Shown here: piece after piece, positions 33,446 through 41,711 of the stretch
Layout: each line of letters begins with the position of its first letter
Position numbering within the stretch: the stretch's first letter is position 1
Source of the DNA: Leifsonia sp. ku-ls
GTDB lineage: Bacteria > Actinomycetota > Actinomycetes > Actinomycetales > Microbacteriaceae
Length of the DNA stretch: 64,000 nt
Assembly: GCA_003367665.1 (NCBI GenBank)
Contig: QKXI01000014.1
Coordinates: 145,228-209,227, forward strand
Direction: 5' to 3'
Notes under the pieces: generated by a model
The model's input: only the letters and a program-made list of their open reading frames with translations
The model's database searches: none
What the model was told of the DNA's origin: nothing
Made by a program: the position numbers and the translations under genes

Positions 33446-33475
33446 AATCTAGAACGCCCCCGACGCTCCTGTCAA
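33446..33475 (-). promoter_or_regulatory. Beta-glucoside operon promoter
   Basis: On the minus strand, TTGACA (33470-33475) and TAGATT (33446-33451) are separated by 18 bp. The -35 hexamer is perfect, which is rare in this window, so the promoter should be strong when the two operators downstream are free. Confidence 0.8.
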
Positions 33476-33521
33476 GTCTGCGCGTGGTCGCGCTCTCATC
33501 CGCGCCAATCCGGCAAATGCG

Positions 33522-33558
33522 ACGACGGCCGCCACCCGAGAGGGGTGACGGCCGTCGT
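33522..33558 (-). terminator. Terminator hairpin of the DHA2 exporter gene
   Basis: Complementary arms ACGACGGCCG (33522-33531) and CGGCCGTCGT (33549-33558), extended by an inner ACCC/GGGT pairing, lie 13 bp after the stop of the exporter gene on the minus strand. Confidence 0.7.
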
Positions 33559-33570
33559 GTGGAAGCGGGA

Positions 33571-35739
33571 TCAGTCCGTGGCGGGACGCGGCCGCTGGGC
33601 CCGCGTGGACGCCGTGTCGGCGCCCGGCTCGACCAGCGCGCCGAACTCGTTGGCCGCGCGGTTCGCCAGCAGGCCGGTGTCGTACTCGTCGTCGTCGTCC
33701 TCCGAGAGGGAGGCGTACGCGCCGACCGGCTCGCGCTCGGCGTTCTTCGCCGCGTCGGCCGCCGCCGCGTCGTCCGCGGCCTCCTGCAGCGCCGACTTGG
33801 CGCGAAGCGGAGGCGTCTTGAAGAACAGCGAGAGGATGAAGGCGATCAGCACCACGATCATCGCGACCCAGTAGACCTGCACCGCCGAGGCGTTGAACGC
33901 CACCAGGAACGGCTTGGCGAGCCGCTCGTCTGCATTGTTCAGGAACGACGTGTCGTTCGTGGCGTTGCTCCCGTTCGACAGGTTCTGCTTCTTCAGCGTC
34001 GACTCGATCGTCGGGACGATCGACTTCACGAACGTCGAGCGGGCGGCCGGGTCGGAGAAGTCGAGCGTCACCGTACCGTCGGCCGCGACCTTGGCGTACG
34101 GGGCCTTCTGCTCGATCGCGGCGCCGGCCTTCTCGGTCGCCGTCGCGACGGCCTGGGCCTCGGCCGCGGCCTGTGCCTGCGGCGGGATGGCGCCAGAGGC
34201 GACACCCTGGGCGACCGCGGCCTTCGCCGCGTCCTGCGCCTTGGTCACGCCGGCCTGCAGGCCCGCCTGCGCCGCCTTCGTCGACTGCTCGACGATCTTG
34301 TTGTAGCTCTGCTCCATGATCTGCTTGTTCTCGGGAGCGCTCGCCACCGACGGGGTGAACGCCGCATCCAGCGCCGCCGTCAGCGTCGGCGTGTCGGTGA
34401 GCGAGTTCTTGATGTTCGTCGGGAACACCGTGAACAGCAGCGAGAGCAGCACGGCCGTGCCCAGCGTTCCACCGATCTGGCGGAAGAACGTGGATGCGCT
34501 GGTCGCCACACCCATGTCGCGCAGCCCCACCGAGTTCTGGCTGGCGATGGTGAGCGTCTGCATCAGCTGGCCGAGGCCGAGGCCGATGAGGAGCATCGCG
34601 CCGGCGATGAACCAGTACGAGTCGTCGGCCTTCAGGAACGTCAGGTAGAAGAACCCGCCGGCGAGCATCGCCGTCCCGATGATGGGGAACTGGCGGTAGT
34701 GGCCGGTGCGCGCGATGATCTGGCCGGACACGATGGAGGACACCATGAGGCCGAGGATCATCGGCAGCAGCTGGAGGCCGGACTCCGTCGGCGTCGACCC
34801 GAGCACGATCTGGAGGTAGAGCGGCAGGGTCAGCATGGCGCCGAACATCCCGAAGCCGACCAGCACGCCGATGATGGTGGCCATCGAGAACGTGCTGGAG
34901 CGGAACAGCTTGATCGGGATGAGCGCGTCGTCCTTCATCGCGATCTCGATGAAGATGAACGCGATGATGCCGATGCCGCCGATGACGTAGCAGGCGATCG
35001 CCGCCGGGCTGCCCCAGCCCCACTCGCGGCCCTGTTCGGCGACGAGCAGCAGCGGGACCAGCGCGACGATCACGCCGGCCGCGCCCCACCAGTCGATGCG
35101 TGCCGAGCCGCGCTCGCGCTTGGGCAGGTGCAGGAAGCGCAGCACCATCCCGAGCGCGACGATGCCGATCGGCACATTGATGAGGAACACCCAGCGCCAT
35201 CCGGTGATCCACAGGATCTGGTCGGCGCCGGCGAACAGGCCGCCGATCAGCGGGCCGATCAGGCTGGAGATGCCGAAGACGGCCAGGAAGTAGCCCTGGT
35301 ACTTCGCCCGCTCACGCGGGGCGAGCATGTCGCCCATGATGGCGAGCGGCATCGACATCAGGCCGCCGGCGCCGAGGCCCTGGATGGCGCGGAACGCGGC
35401 GAGCTCGACCATCGACGTCGAGAACGAGGCGAGGATCGAGCCGATGATGAAGATCACGATCGCGATCACGAACAGCGGGCGCCGGCCGAAGATGTCGGAG
35501 AGCTTGCCGTAGATCGGCGTCGAGATGGTCGACAGGATCAGGTAGCCGGTGGTCACCCAGGCCTGCTCGCTGAGGCCGTGCAGGTCGTCGCCGATCGTGC
35601 GGATCGCGGTGCCGACGATGGTCTGGTCGAGGGCGGAGAGGAACATGCCGGCCATGAGGCCGAAGATCACGAGAAGGATCTCGCGATGCGACATGATCGG
35701 TTTGGGAGCGGCGGTCGCCGCGCTGGTCTGACTGGACAT
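33571..35739 (-). CDS. DHA2-family MFS multidrug exporter with large C-terminal loop
   Basis: This gene encodes 722 residues. The ATG at 35739 follows CGGAGACAG. Fourteen membrane helices of the DHA2 type are expected: MFLSALDQTIVGTAIRTIGD (motif D1) and GKLSDIFGRRPLFV (motif A). Between the last two helices an external segment of about 170 residues (roughly 465-640) is rich in Ala, Gln and Lys helices (KAAQAGLQAGVTKAQDAAKA). After the last helix comes an acidic tail with EDDDDEYD. Drug or metabolite efflux is the family role. No regulator is adjacent; palindromes upstream may bind one. Confidence 0.93.
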   Translation of the reverse strand: MSSQTSAATAAPKPIMSHREILLVIFGLMAGMFLSALDQTIVGTAIRTIGDDLHGLSEQAWVTTGYLILSTISTPIYGKLSDIFGRRPLFVIAIVIFIIGSILASFSTSMVELAAFRAIQGLGAGGLMSMPLAIMGDMLAPRERAKYQGYFLAVFGISSLIGPLIGGLFAGADQILWITGWRWVFLINVPIGIVALGMVLRFLHLPKRERGSARIDWWGAAGVIVALVPLLLVAEQGREWGWGSPAAIACYVIGGIGIIAFIFIEIAMKDDALIPIKLFRSSTFSMATIIGVLVGFGMFGAMLTLPLYLQIVLGSTPTESGLQLLPMILGLMVSSIVSGQIIARTGHYRQFPIIGTAMLAGGFFYLTFLKADDSYWFIAGAMLLIGLGLGQLMQTLTIASQNSVGLRDMGVATSASTFFRQIGGTLGTAVLLSLLFTVFPTNIKNSLTDTPTLTAALDAAFTPSVASAPENKQIMEQSYNKIVEQSTKAAQAGLQAGVTKAQDAAKAAVAQGVASGAIPPQAQAAAEAQAVATATEKAGAAIEQKAPYAKVAADGTVTLDFSDPAARSTFVKSIVPTIESTLKKQNLSNGSNATNDTSFLNNADERLAKPFLVAFNASAVQVYWVAMIVVLIAFILSLFFKTPPLRAKSALQEAADDAAAADAAKNAEREPVGAYASLSEDDDDEYDTGLLANRAANEFGALVEPGADTASTRAQRPRPATD

Positions 35740-36045
35740 CTGTCTCCGTGTCGAGAGTCGGGTGAAGGGACGCCCGGCACGCGGAGCGTCACACCGGTGT
35801 GGGGCAAAAGAATTTTGCGGAGAGTGCAAAGTTACACCCACTGCCTGCAGGCTCACAACGCATGCCCCGGGGGCAGGGTGGCCGCGTTCGCCAGGGGCGA
35901 ACGATCGAGGCCATCCCGCACGGCGCTGCCTGTCGATACGGGGCAAAACGAACGAGACTGGCCCCCATGCAGGTCACGCAAAAGTTGTGAGCGTACGGTG
36001 GAGAAGACCCCCGCAGACCACCTCCGAATCCACTCCGAAGGTCGT
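35740..36045. other. 306-bp divergent intergenic region with palindromes
   Basis: The region separates the exporter and the TIG-amidase gene. It holds CACACCGGTGTG (35790-35801, perfect 12-bp palindrome), GCAAAA-GAA-TTTTGC (35804-35818) and GCCTGCAGGC (35843-35852). The first two lie in the exporter's upstream region and may be operators. On the amidase side I see no known riboswitch; a c-di-AMP (ydaO) motif was looked for because cell-wall hydrolases in actinobacteria often have one, and none was recognised. Local A+T content is higher than in neighbouring genes. Confidence 0.5.
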
Positions 36046-36957
36046 ATGAGTTCTTTCAGCCCCACCCGTCGCACGCGCCGCGCCCTCGCACTCAGCGCCG
36101 TCGCGGCCACCGCCGCCCTGGCGTTCACCGCCTGCGCGGGAGAGCCGTCGCCCGTCACCAAGGCCGTCGCCCAGGCCGCAGCGCCATCGCCGACCGCGAC
36201 GTCGTCCGTCGTCTCGTCGATCCAGCCGGCCGCCGGCAGCGTCTCGGGCGGCACCGTCACCCTGACCGGAACCAACCTCGGCAAGGTGGGCGCCGTGCAG
36301 ATCGGCGGCCAGCCCGCCACCGTGACCAAGGCGACGAACGACAAGGTCGTGGTGAGCGTTCCCGCCGCGGCCAACTTCCAGGCGGGCAGCGTCCCCGTCA
36401 CGGTCACCGACAAGAACGGGAAGCCGGTGAACGCCGCGGGCGGCGCCACGTACGACTACCAGGTGCAGACGCCGGTGGACAAGCAGCTCGCCTACGCCCT
36501 GACGTACTGGAAGAACTACAACACGGCCCAGTACGGCGACCTCAACCCGGTCGGAGGCGACTGCGCCAACTTCGTCAGCCAGACGCTCATCGCCCGCGGC
36601 TGGCAGATGAACTCGGAGTGGTACAACCACGACGCGGGGGACGACTGGAGCCCGGCCTGGGGCTACGTCCCGTCGATGGACCAGTACTTCCGCGAGAACG
36701 CGGCGCAGCTCGGCCTCACCGAGTACTCCTTCGATCAGCGCGACAAGATCAAGGTCGGCGACATCGTGATGTTCGACTGGAACGACAACGACTCGCTCGA
36801 CCACGTCCAGATCGTGTCCGCAGTGCAGAACGTGAACGGCCAGATCAAGATCAAGATGGTCGGCCACAACGAGGACAGCGACTACCGCGACCTCGACGAG
36901 GCGATCACGGTCGACCACCCGGGTGGCGTCGGACACTTCTGGAGCCTGTCCAAGTAA
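36046..36957 (+). CDS. Secreted or lipid-anchored TIG-domain amidase
   Basis: This gene encodes 303 residues. A signal region (RRALALSAVAATAALAFTAC) ends at Cys27, a possible but imperfect lipobox. Residues about 55-145 form an IPT/TIG fold (IQPAAGSVSGGTVTLTGTNL). The C-terminal amidase_6-type domain has Cys in GGDCANFVSQ, His in SLDHVQIVSAV and Asn in GHNEDSDYRDL, a papain-like triad. It should act on cell-wall peptides or a related amide outside the cell. The ATG at 36046 lacks a strong ribosome site. Confidence 0.88.
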   Translation: MSSFSPTRRTRRALALSAVAATAALAFTACAGEPSPVTKAVAQAAAPSPTATSSVVSSIQPAAGSVSGGTVTLTGTNLGKVGAVQIGGQPATVTKATNDKVVVSVPAAANFQAGSVPVTVTDKNGKPVNAAGGATYDYQVQTPVDKQLAYALTYWKNYNTAQYGDLNPVGGDCANFVSQTLIARGWQMNSEWYNHDAGDDWSPAWGYVPSMDQYFRENAAQLGLTEYSFDQRDKIKVGDIVMFDWNDNDSLDHVQIVSAVQNVNGQIKIKMVGHNEDSDYRDLDEAITVDHPGGVGHFWSLSK

Positions 36958-36964
36958 CTTCGGT

Positions 36965-36970
36965 TATGCT
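36965..36970 (+). promoter_or_regulatory. Leaderless -10 box (TATGCT) of the carboxypeptidase gene
   Basis: TATGCT ends 6 nt before the GTG at 36977 and begins only 7 nt after the amidase stop, so the next gene has its own leaderless promoter. Confidence 0.6.
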
Positions 36971-36976
36971 CGTGCC

Positions 36977-37801
36977 GTGAGTCTGGGGGGTGCCCGCGCA
37001 CGGCGGGTTCTGTCGACGCGCGCCGCCCTGACGGCGGCCGCGCTGATCGCGGTGTTCGTCCTGTCCGCATGCTCTACCGGCGCCGTCAGCGCGAACCCGC
37101 CGAGCCATCGGAGCACGCCCCACCGCACGACGCCGTCGCCGCGTCCTCCACGGCCGACCCCGTCCGTCGTCCCGACCCCGACGGTTCCCGCCTTCGACAA
37201 GACCGCGCAGTCGATCGACGACCCGACGAGCCCGTGGGTCGTGGTCAACAAGAGCCGCGGCCTCAACCCGCTCACGTACGTCCCCGCCGACCTCACCTAC
37301 CCCGACGTGCCCAACCTCAACGACCAGCCGATGCGCCCGGCGACGGCGGCGGCCGTCGTCGACATGTTCCACGCGGGCAAGGCCGAGGCCGGCCTCGACT
37401 TCTCGGTGCAGAGCGCGTACCGCTCGTTCGACTCGCAGACCCGGGTCTACGACGACGACGTCGCACGCAACGGTCAGGCCTACGCCGACACCGACACCGC
37501 GCGTCCGGGCCACAGCGAGCACCAGACCGGCTTCGCGGTCGACATCAGCGCCGTCCCGGCGAACTGCTCGCTCGCCGCCTGCTTCGCCGAAACGGCGCAG
37601 GGCCGCTGGCTGGCCGCGAACGCCTGGCGATTCGGCTTCCTGCTGCGCTACCCCGCCGACAAGGTGGCGGTGACCGGCTTCGCCTTCGAGCCGTGGCATT
37701 ACCGCTTCATCGGCGTCCCGCTCGCGACCGAGCTGCACAGGACGGGCGTGACGACGCTGGAGGAGTTCTTCGGCTGCCCGGGAGGCACCGAGTACCACTA
37801 G
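36977..37801 (+). CDS. VanY-type D-alanyl-D-alanine carboxypeptidase
   Basis: This gene encodes 274 residues. An N-terminal membrane anchor with Cys (LIAVFVLSACSTGAVSA) is followed by a Pro/Thr-rich linker of about 45 residues. The LAS-type zinc site is complete: His182 and Asp189 in GHSEHQTGFAVDIS, and His241 in EPWHYRFIG; SAYRSFDSQ precedes it. The enzyme should trim terminal D-Ala from peptidoglycan stems. It follows the secreted amidase, so two cell-wall hydrolases lie together, although each seems to have a separate promoter. Confidence 0.92.
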   Translation: MSLGGARARRVLSTRAALTAAALIAVFVLSACSTGAVSANPPSHRSTPHRTTPSPRPPRPTPSVVPTPTVPAFDKTAQSIDDPTSPWVVVNKSRGLNPLTYVPADLTYPDVPNLNDQPMRPATAAAVVDMFHAGKAEAGLDFSVQSAYRSFDSQTRVYDDDVARNGQAYADTDTARPGHSEHQTGFAVDISAVPANCSLAACFAETAQGRWLAANAWRFGFLLRYPADKVAVTGFAFEPWHYRFIGVPLATELHRTGVTTLEEFFGCPGGTEYH

Positions 37802-37803
37802 TC

Positions 37804-37832
37804 CTGGACTCCGGTAGACCCTTCAGTACAGT
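37804..37832 (+). promoter_or_regulatory. Leaderless promoter of the partner-switch/glycosyltransferase operon
   Basis: TACAGT (37827-37832) ends 6 nt before the ATG at 37839, and TGGACT (37805-37810) lies 16 bp further upstream as a -35-like element. The entire four-gene operon would be expressed from here. Confidence 0.6.
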
Positions 37833-37838
37833 GGGGTC

Positions 37839-39014
37839 ATGGTCGTCCATGTGGAGGCGGTTCAGCAGACCGAGGCCGCTCGCCAGCGTGCTCTGACCGG
37901 GCTCGGGGTGCTCGATTCCGGCCCGGAGGCGCGATTCGATCGCATCACCCGGCTCGCGCAGGAGCTGTTCGGCGTGCCGATGGTGAGCATCACGCTCCTC
38001 GACGGCGACCGGCAGTGGCGGAAGTCGCACATCGGCCTCACCACCGAGGCGCCGCGCGAGAAGGCGTTCTGCGACGTGACCGTCCGGCAGGACGCGCCGC
38101 TCATCGTGGACGACGCGGCGGGCGACGAGCGCTTCTCGGACAACCCGTTCGTCGTCGGGGATCCGCACCTGCGGTTCTATGCCGGCGAGCCGCTGCACGC
38201 GCCGGGCGGCGAGGCGGTGGGCACGCTGTGCGTGCTCGACACCGTCCCGCACACGCTGACCCCGCAGCAGAAGCGGGTGCTGCGCGACCTCGCGAGCTGG
38301 GTGGAGGACGAGCTGACCCGCGATGACGAGCTCGACCGCGCGGCCATCGCCCAGAAGGGCCTGCTGCCCCGGCGCAAGCCCCGGGCGCCCGGCTTCGACG
38401 TCGCCGCCGCGTGCGAGCCGTCGCGCGGCGTCTCCGGAGACTTCTACGACTGGTACGACGTCGGCGACGATTTCTGCCTGACGGTGGGGGACGTCATGGG
38501 CAAGGGGATGGCCGCGGCCATCGTCGGGGCCTCCGTTCGCACCGCGCTGCGCAGCGCCATGGATTTCGCCGACCTCGCCGACTCGGTGGAGGCGGCCTCC
38601 CGGCTGATGGAGGAGGACCTCGACCAGCTCGCAACGTTCGTCACGCTGTTCCATGCCCGCGTGCACCCGGACGGCGAGGTGCAGTACGTCGACGCCGGGC
38701 ACGGCCTGGCCATGGTGGTCCGGCGAAGCGGCGGGCTCGAGCGCCTGCCCAGCGCGGCGCTGCCGCTCGGCCTGCCCACCGCCGAGCGGCGCACGCCGGA
38801 CAGCGTCCGGCTCGAGCCGGGCGACTCCCTCGTCTGCATCAGCGACGGCGTGCTCGACGCGATCGGCGGCGAGCGCGCCTTCCCGGTCGTGGAGGCGATC
38901 GTCCGCGGCAACGCGACGCCGGGAGGCGCCGTCTCGCGCATCCTCAGCGTCGCACGCGCCGGCGTGCCCATCGACGACGTGACCGCCGTCGTCGTGCGCC
39001 GGGGCGGCCGATGA
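37839..39014 (+). CDS. GAF-PP2C (SpoIIE/RsbU-type) serine phosphatase
   Basis: This gene encodes 391 residues. A GAF sensor covers about 25-165 (FDRITRLAQELFGVPMVSIT; FCDVTVRQDAPLIVDDAAGD; GTLCVLDTVPHTL). The SpoIIE-type PP2C domain covers about 185-390, with metal-binding Asp residues in GVSGDFYDWYDV and LTVGDVMGKGMAAA, then ISDGVLDAIGG and DDVTAVVVRR. Such phosphatases dephosphorylate STAS antagonists. A STAS gene and its kinase lie two genes downstream. The glycosyltransferase starts inside this stop (ATGA). The GAF ligand is unknown. Confidence 0.93.
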   Translation: MVVHVEAVQQTEAARQRALTGLGVLDSGPEARFDRITRLAQELFGVPMVSITLLDGDRQWRKSHIGLTTEAPREKAFCDVTVRQDAPLIVDDAAGDERFSDNPFVVGDPHLRFYAGEPLHAPGGEAVGTLCVLDTVPHTLTPQQKRVLRDLASWVEDELTRDDELDRAAIAQKGLLPRRKPRAPGFDVAAACEPSRGVSGDFYDWYDVGDDFCLTVGDVMGKGMAAAIVGASVRTALRSAMDFADLADSVEAASRLMEEDLDQLATFVTLFHARVHPDGEVQYVDAGHGLAMVVRRSGGLERLPSAALPLGLPTAERRTPDSVRLEPGDSLVCISDGVLDAIGGERAFPVVEAIVRGNATPGGAVSRILSVARAGVPIDDVTAVVVRRGGR

Positions 39015-40963
39015 ACCGGGTGCTGCTGCGGGTCGTCTGCCTCCTCGCCGTCATCGCCGGCGTCGACTACGTGCTCTGGCGGTGGCTCGACTCCGTGAAC
39101 TGGTCGGCCTGGTGGATCGCCGTCCCGCTCGTGGTGGCCGAGACCTACAGCGTGATCGACACGTTCTTCTTCGCGCTGACCATGTGGCGCGTGAAGGTGC
39201 GGACCGGGCCCGAGGCTCCGCCGGAGGGCACCGCGGATGTCTTCATCACCACATACGACGAGCCCGTGGACCTGGTCATGACCACCGCCCGCGCGGCCAA
39301 GGCCATCGGGTACCCGCACAGCACCTGGGTGCTCGACGACGGCGACCGGCCGGAGATGCGTGCGGCGGCCGAGCGCGAGGGGCTCGGCTACGTCACCCGG
39401 ACCGAGGACTGGGTCGACAAGCCGCGCCACGCCAAGGCGGGCAACCTCAACAACGCGCTCTTCCTCACCGAGGGCGAGTTCCTGCTGATCCTGGATGCCG
39501 ACCAGATCCCCGACCCCCGCATCCTCGACCACACGCTCGGCTACTTCGCCGATCCCCGCGTCGCGCTGGTGCAGACGCCGCAGTTCTTCTCCAACGTGGA
39601 CGACGCCGACCCTCTCGGCAACCAGGCGCCGCTGTTCTACGGCCCGATCCAGCAGGGCAAGGACGGCTGGAACGCCGCCTTCTTCTGCGGCTCCAACGCC
39701 GTCCTCCGACGAGACGCCCTGATGGAGCTCGGCATCGTCGGCTACGTCCGGGACGTCGAGCGCACCGTCCGGCTCTCCCTGCGCGCCTCCGAGCGGATGC
39801 TCGCGAAGGCCCAGCGCGCGGCCCGCGCCGATGCGCCGACCGCCCAGGTGATCGGCGAGGTGCGGGCGCGCGTGGAGGACGCCTCCGCCAGGCTGCGGGC
39901 CGGGGAGAGCGTCGGAGAGGTGACCTACCGGCTGCAGCGAGAGGTCGACGAGCTCTCCCGCTCCGCCGTTCGCGGCGACATCGCGGCCATGGAGGAGGAC
40001 CTCCGTGCGATCGCCGCCCTCCCGGTCGAGGCCGACTCGGAGCTCGGCGCCTTCGTGGTCGACGAGGTCGCCCTGGAGCGACTCGCCGAGCGCGACCTGT
40101 CGCCGCTCGCCGCCATCGAGTCGGTGCAGCGGATCGCCGACACGCTCGCCGTCGACCGGCCGGGCCAGGCGCAGCCCGTCATGCCCATGGCGACCATCTC
40201 GGTGACGGAGGACATGGCGACGGCCATGCAGCTGCACGCCGCCGGCTGGCGCAGCGTCTACCATCACGAGCTGCTCGCGACCGGGCTGGCCCCCGAGGAC
40301 CTCGGGACGATGCTGGGCCAGCGGCTGCGCTGGGCGCAGGGCACCCTCCAGGTCATGCTGAAGGACAACCCGCTGGTCAAGCGCGGGCTCTCCGGCGGCC
40401 AGCGGGCGATGTACTTCGCGACGATGTGGAGCTACCTCTCCGGCTTCGCGTCGGTCGTCTACCTCGCCGCGCCCGTGATCTATCTGCTGACCGGAGTCAT
40501 GCCTGTGACGGCCTGGAGCGTGGACTTCTTCGCGCGCTTCATCCCGTACTTCGTGCTGAGCCAGCTGATGTTCCTCATCGCCGCGAGGGGCCTCCGGACG
40601 TGGCGCGGGCAGCAGTACTCGCTCGCGCTGTTCCCGCTCTGGATCCGGGCCTGCTGGACCGCGGCCGCGAACGTCTGGTTCGGCCGGCCGCTCGGCTTCG
40701 TGGTGACGCCGAAGGAGCGCGCCGGCCGGGCGCCCATCCCGTGGCGTCAGATCTGGCCGCAGCTGACGGCGATCGTCGTGCTCGTCGTTGCGGCGATCGT
40801 GGGCGTCCTGCGTGTCGTCGCCGGAACGGCGGACGGTGTCGGCACCCTGGTGAACACGGTGTGGGTGGTCTACGACCTGGTCGTGCTCAGCATCATCCCG
40901 CGCGCGGCGCTCTACCGCGGACCGGCCGCGCAGACGACAAGGAAGGACACCCCGTCCCGATGA
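39011..40963 (+). CDS. Cellulose-synthase-like GT2 membrane glycosyltransferase with large insertion
   Basis: This gene encodes 650 residues: two N-terminal helices, a cytosolic GT2 domain and about five C-terminal helices. Catalytic signatures are DDG at 109-111 (WVLDDGDRP), DAD at 162-164 (LILDADQIPD), TED at 399-401 (SVTEDMATAMQ) and QRLRW at 437-441. In BcsA-type enzymes the acceptor loop (GSNAVLRR, Gly227) lies close before TED; here about 160 charged helical residues (about 238-395) intervene. There is no PilZ domain. It should polymerise a beta-glycan across the membrane. It is coupled to phosphatase, STAS and kinase genes on both sides. Confidence 0.92.
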   Translation: MNRVLLRVVCLLAVIAGVDYVLWRWLDSVNWSAWWIAVPLVVAETYSVIDTFFFALTMWRVKVRTGPEAPPEGTADVFITTYDEPVDLVMTTARAAKAIGYPHSTWVLDDGDRPEMRAAAEREGLGYVTRTEDWVDKPRHAKAGNLNNALFLTEGEFLLILDADQIPDPRILDHTLGYFADPRVALVQTPQFFSNVDDADPLGNQAPLFYGPIQQGKDGWNAAFFCGSNAVLRRDALMELGIVGYVRDVERTVRLSLRASERMLAKAQRAARADAPTAQVIGEVRARVEDASARLRAGESVGEVTYRLQREVDELSRSAVRGDIAAMEEDLRAIAALPVEADSELGAFVVDEVALERLAERDLSPLAAIESVQRIADTLAVDRPGQAQPVMPMATISVTEDMATAMQLHAAGWRSVYHHELLATGLAPEDLGTMLGQRLRWAQGTLQVMLKDNPLVKRGLSGGQRAMYFATMWSYLSGFASVVYLAAPVIYLLTGVMPVTAWSVDFFARFIPYFVLSQLMFLIAARGLRTWRGQQYSLALFPLWIRACWTAAANVWFGRPLGFVVTPKERAGRAPIPWRQIWPQLTAIVVLVVAAIVGVLRVVAGTADGVGTLVNTVWVVYDLVVLSIIPRAALYRGPAAQTTRKDTPSR

Positions 40964-41292
40964 ACATCGAGACCACCATCCGGCCGGACGGCGTCGCCGT
41001 CCTCGTGCCGAAGGGCCGCATCAACCTGGTGACGGCGACGGCCGTGCGTCGCGAGGTGCAGCGTGTCGTCGACGAGGGCAACCCGCGGCTGGCGCTCGAT
41101 CTCAGCCAGGTCGAGTTCATCGACTCGTCGGGCCTCGGCGCCCTGGTCAGCGGCCTCAAGACGGCGCGCACCTCCGGCGGCGACCTGCGGCTGGTGGGGG
41201 CGACCGAGCAGGTGGCGGGCGTGCTCCGGCTCACCAACCTGGACCGCATCCTGCGCGTCTACCCCGGACCCGACGACGCCTACCGTGACTGA
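40960..41292 (+). CDS. STAS-domain anti-sigma factor antagonist
   Basis: This gene encodes 110 residues, a single STAS domain: VAVLVPKGRINLVTATAVRR, then LDLSQVEFIDSSGLGALVSG with the phosphorylatable Ser56/Ser57 of the DSSG motif, and LRLTNLDRILRVY at the end. In partner switching the unphosphorylated form captures the kinase. It overlaps the glycosyltransferase stop (ATGA) and the next gene's start, so it is produced with both its presumed kinase and phosphatase. Confidence 0.93.
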   Translation: MNIETTIRPDGVAVLVPKGRINLVTATAVRREVQRVVDEGNPRLALDLSQVEFIDSSGLGALVSGLKTARTSGGDLRLVGATEQVAGVLRLTNLDRILRVYPGPDDAYRD

Positions 41293-41710
41293 GGCGTTCC
41301 GCGCGGAGTTCCTCGCGCCGGCCGACGCCGAGGCGATCGAGCGCGTCCACCGGCTCTTCGAGGAGCTGGGCGCCCGCCGCCCCGACCTCGCCGAGGACAG
41401 GCGGGCGGCCTTCGAGCTCGCCGTCGTTGAGGTGGTGACGAACGTCGTCCAGCACGGCGTCGAGGGAACGCGCGCCCGGGTGGAGTTGGAGCTCGGCCAC
41501 TCCGACGACGGACTGCGGGCGGTGGTGACCGACGACGCGAAGCCGGCCGACGTGGACGTCTCCGCTGCGACGATGCCGGACCCGGACGACTTCGGGGAGT
41601 CCGGCCGCGGCCTCGCCCTCATCGCGCTGCTGGTCGACGACTTCACGCACGAGCCGCTGCCGCACGGGAACCGCTGGACGCTGGTCTCCCGCGACGGCGG
41701 CCCGGCCTGA
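41285..41710 (+). CDS. RsbW-like anti-sigma factor / serine kinase
   Basis: The GTG at 41285, 8 nt inside the STAS gene, gives 141 residues of a GHKL ATPase: N-box FELAVVEVVTNVVQHGVEG, then VTDDAKPADVDV (G1) and ESGRGLALIALLVDDF (G2). This is the SpoIIAB/RsbW fold, which phosphorylates the STAS partner and holds a target protein, usually a sigma factor. No sigma factor gene is present in or next to the operon. The target could be encoded elsewhere or be the glycosyltransferase itself. Confidence 0.92.
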   Translation: MTEAFRAEFLAPADAEAIERVHRLFEELGARRPDLAEDRRAAFELAVVEVVTNVVQHGVEGTRARVELELGHSDDGLRAVVTDDAKPADVDVSAATMPDPDDFGESGRGLALIALLVDDFTHEPLPHGNRWTLVSRDGGPA

Positions 41711-41711
41711 C

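Noticed and set aside
35740-36045. Possible c-di-AMP (ydaO) riboswitch before the amidase gene
   Set aside because: The conserved ydaO segments could not be found; only short palindromes are visible.
33418-36957. Open frame of about 1180 codons running into the TIG-amidase
   Set aside because: The first about 875 codons are antisense to the DHA2 exporter and low in complexity; the amidase has its own signal peptide and start at 36046.
41285-41710. Assigning the RsbW-like protein to a sigma-B type stress response
   Set aside because: No sigma factor gene is in or near the operon; the target remains open.
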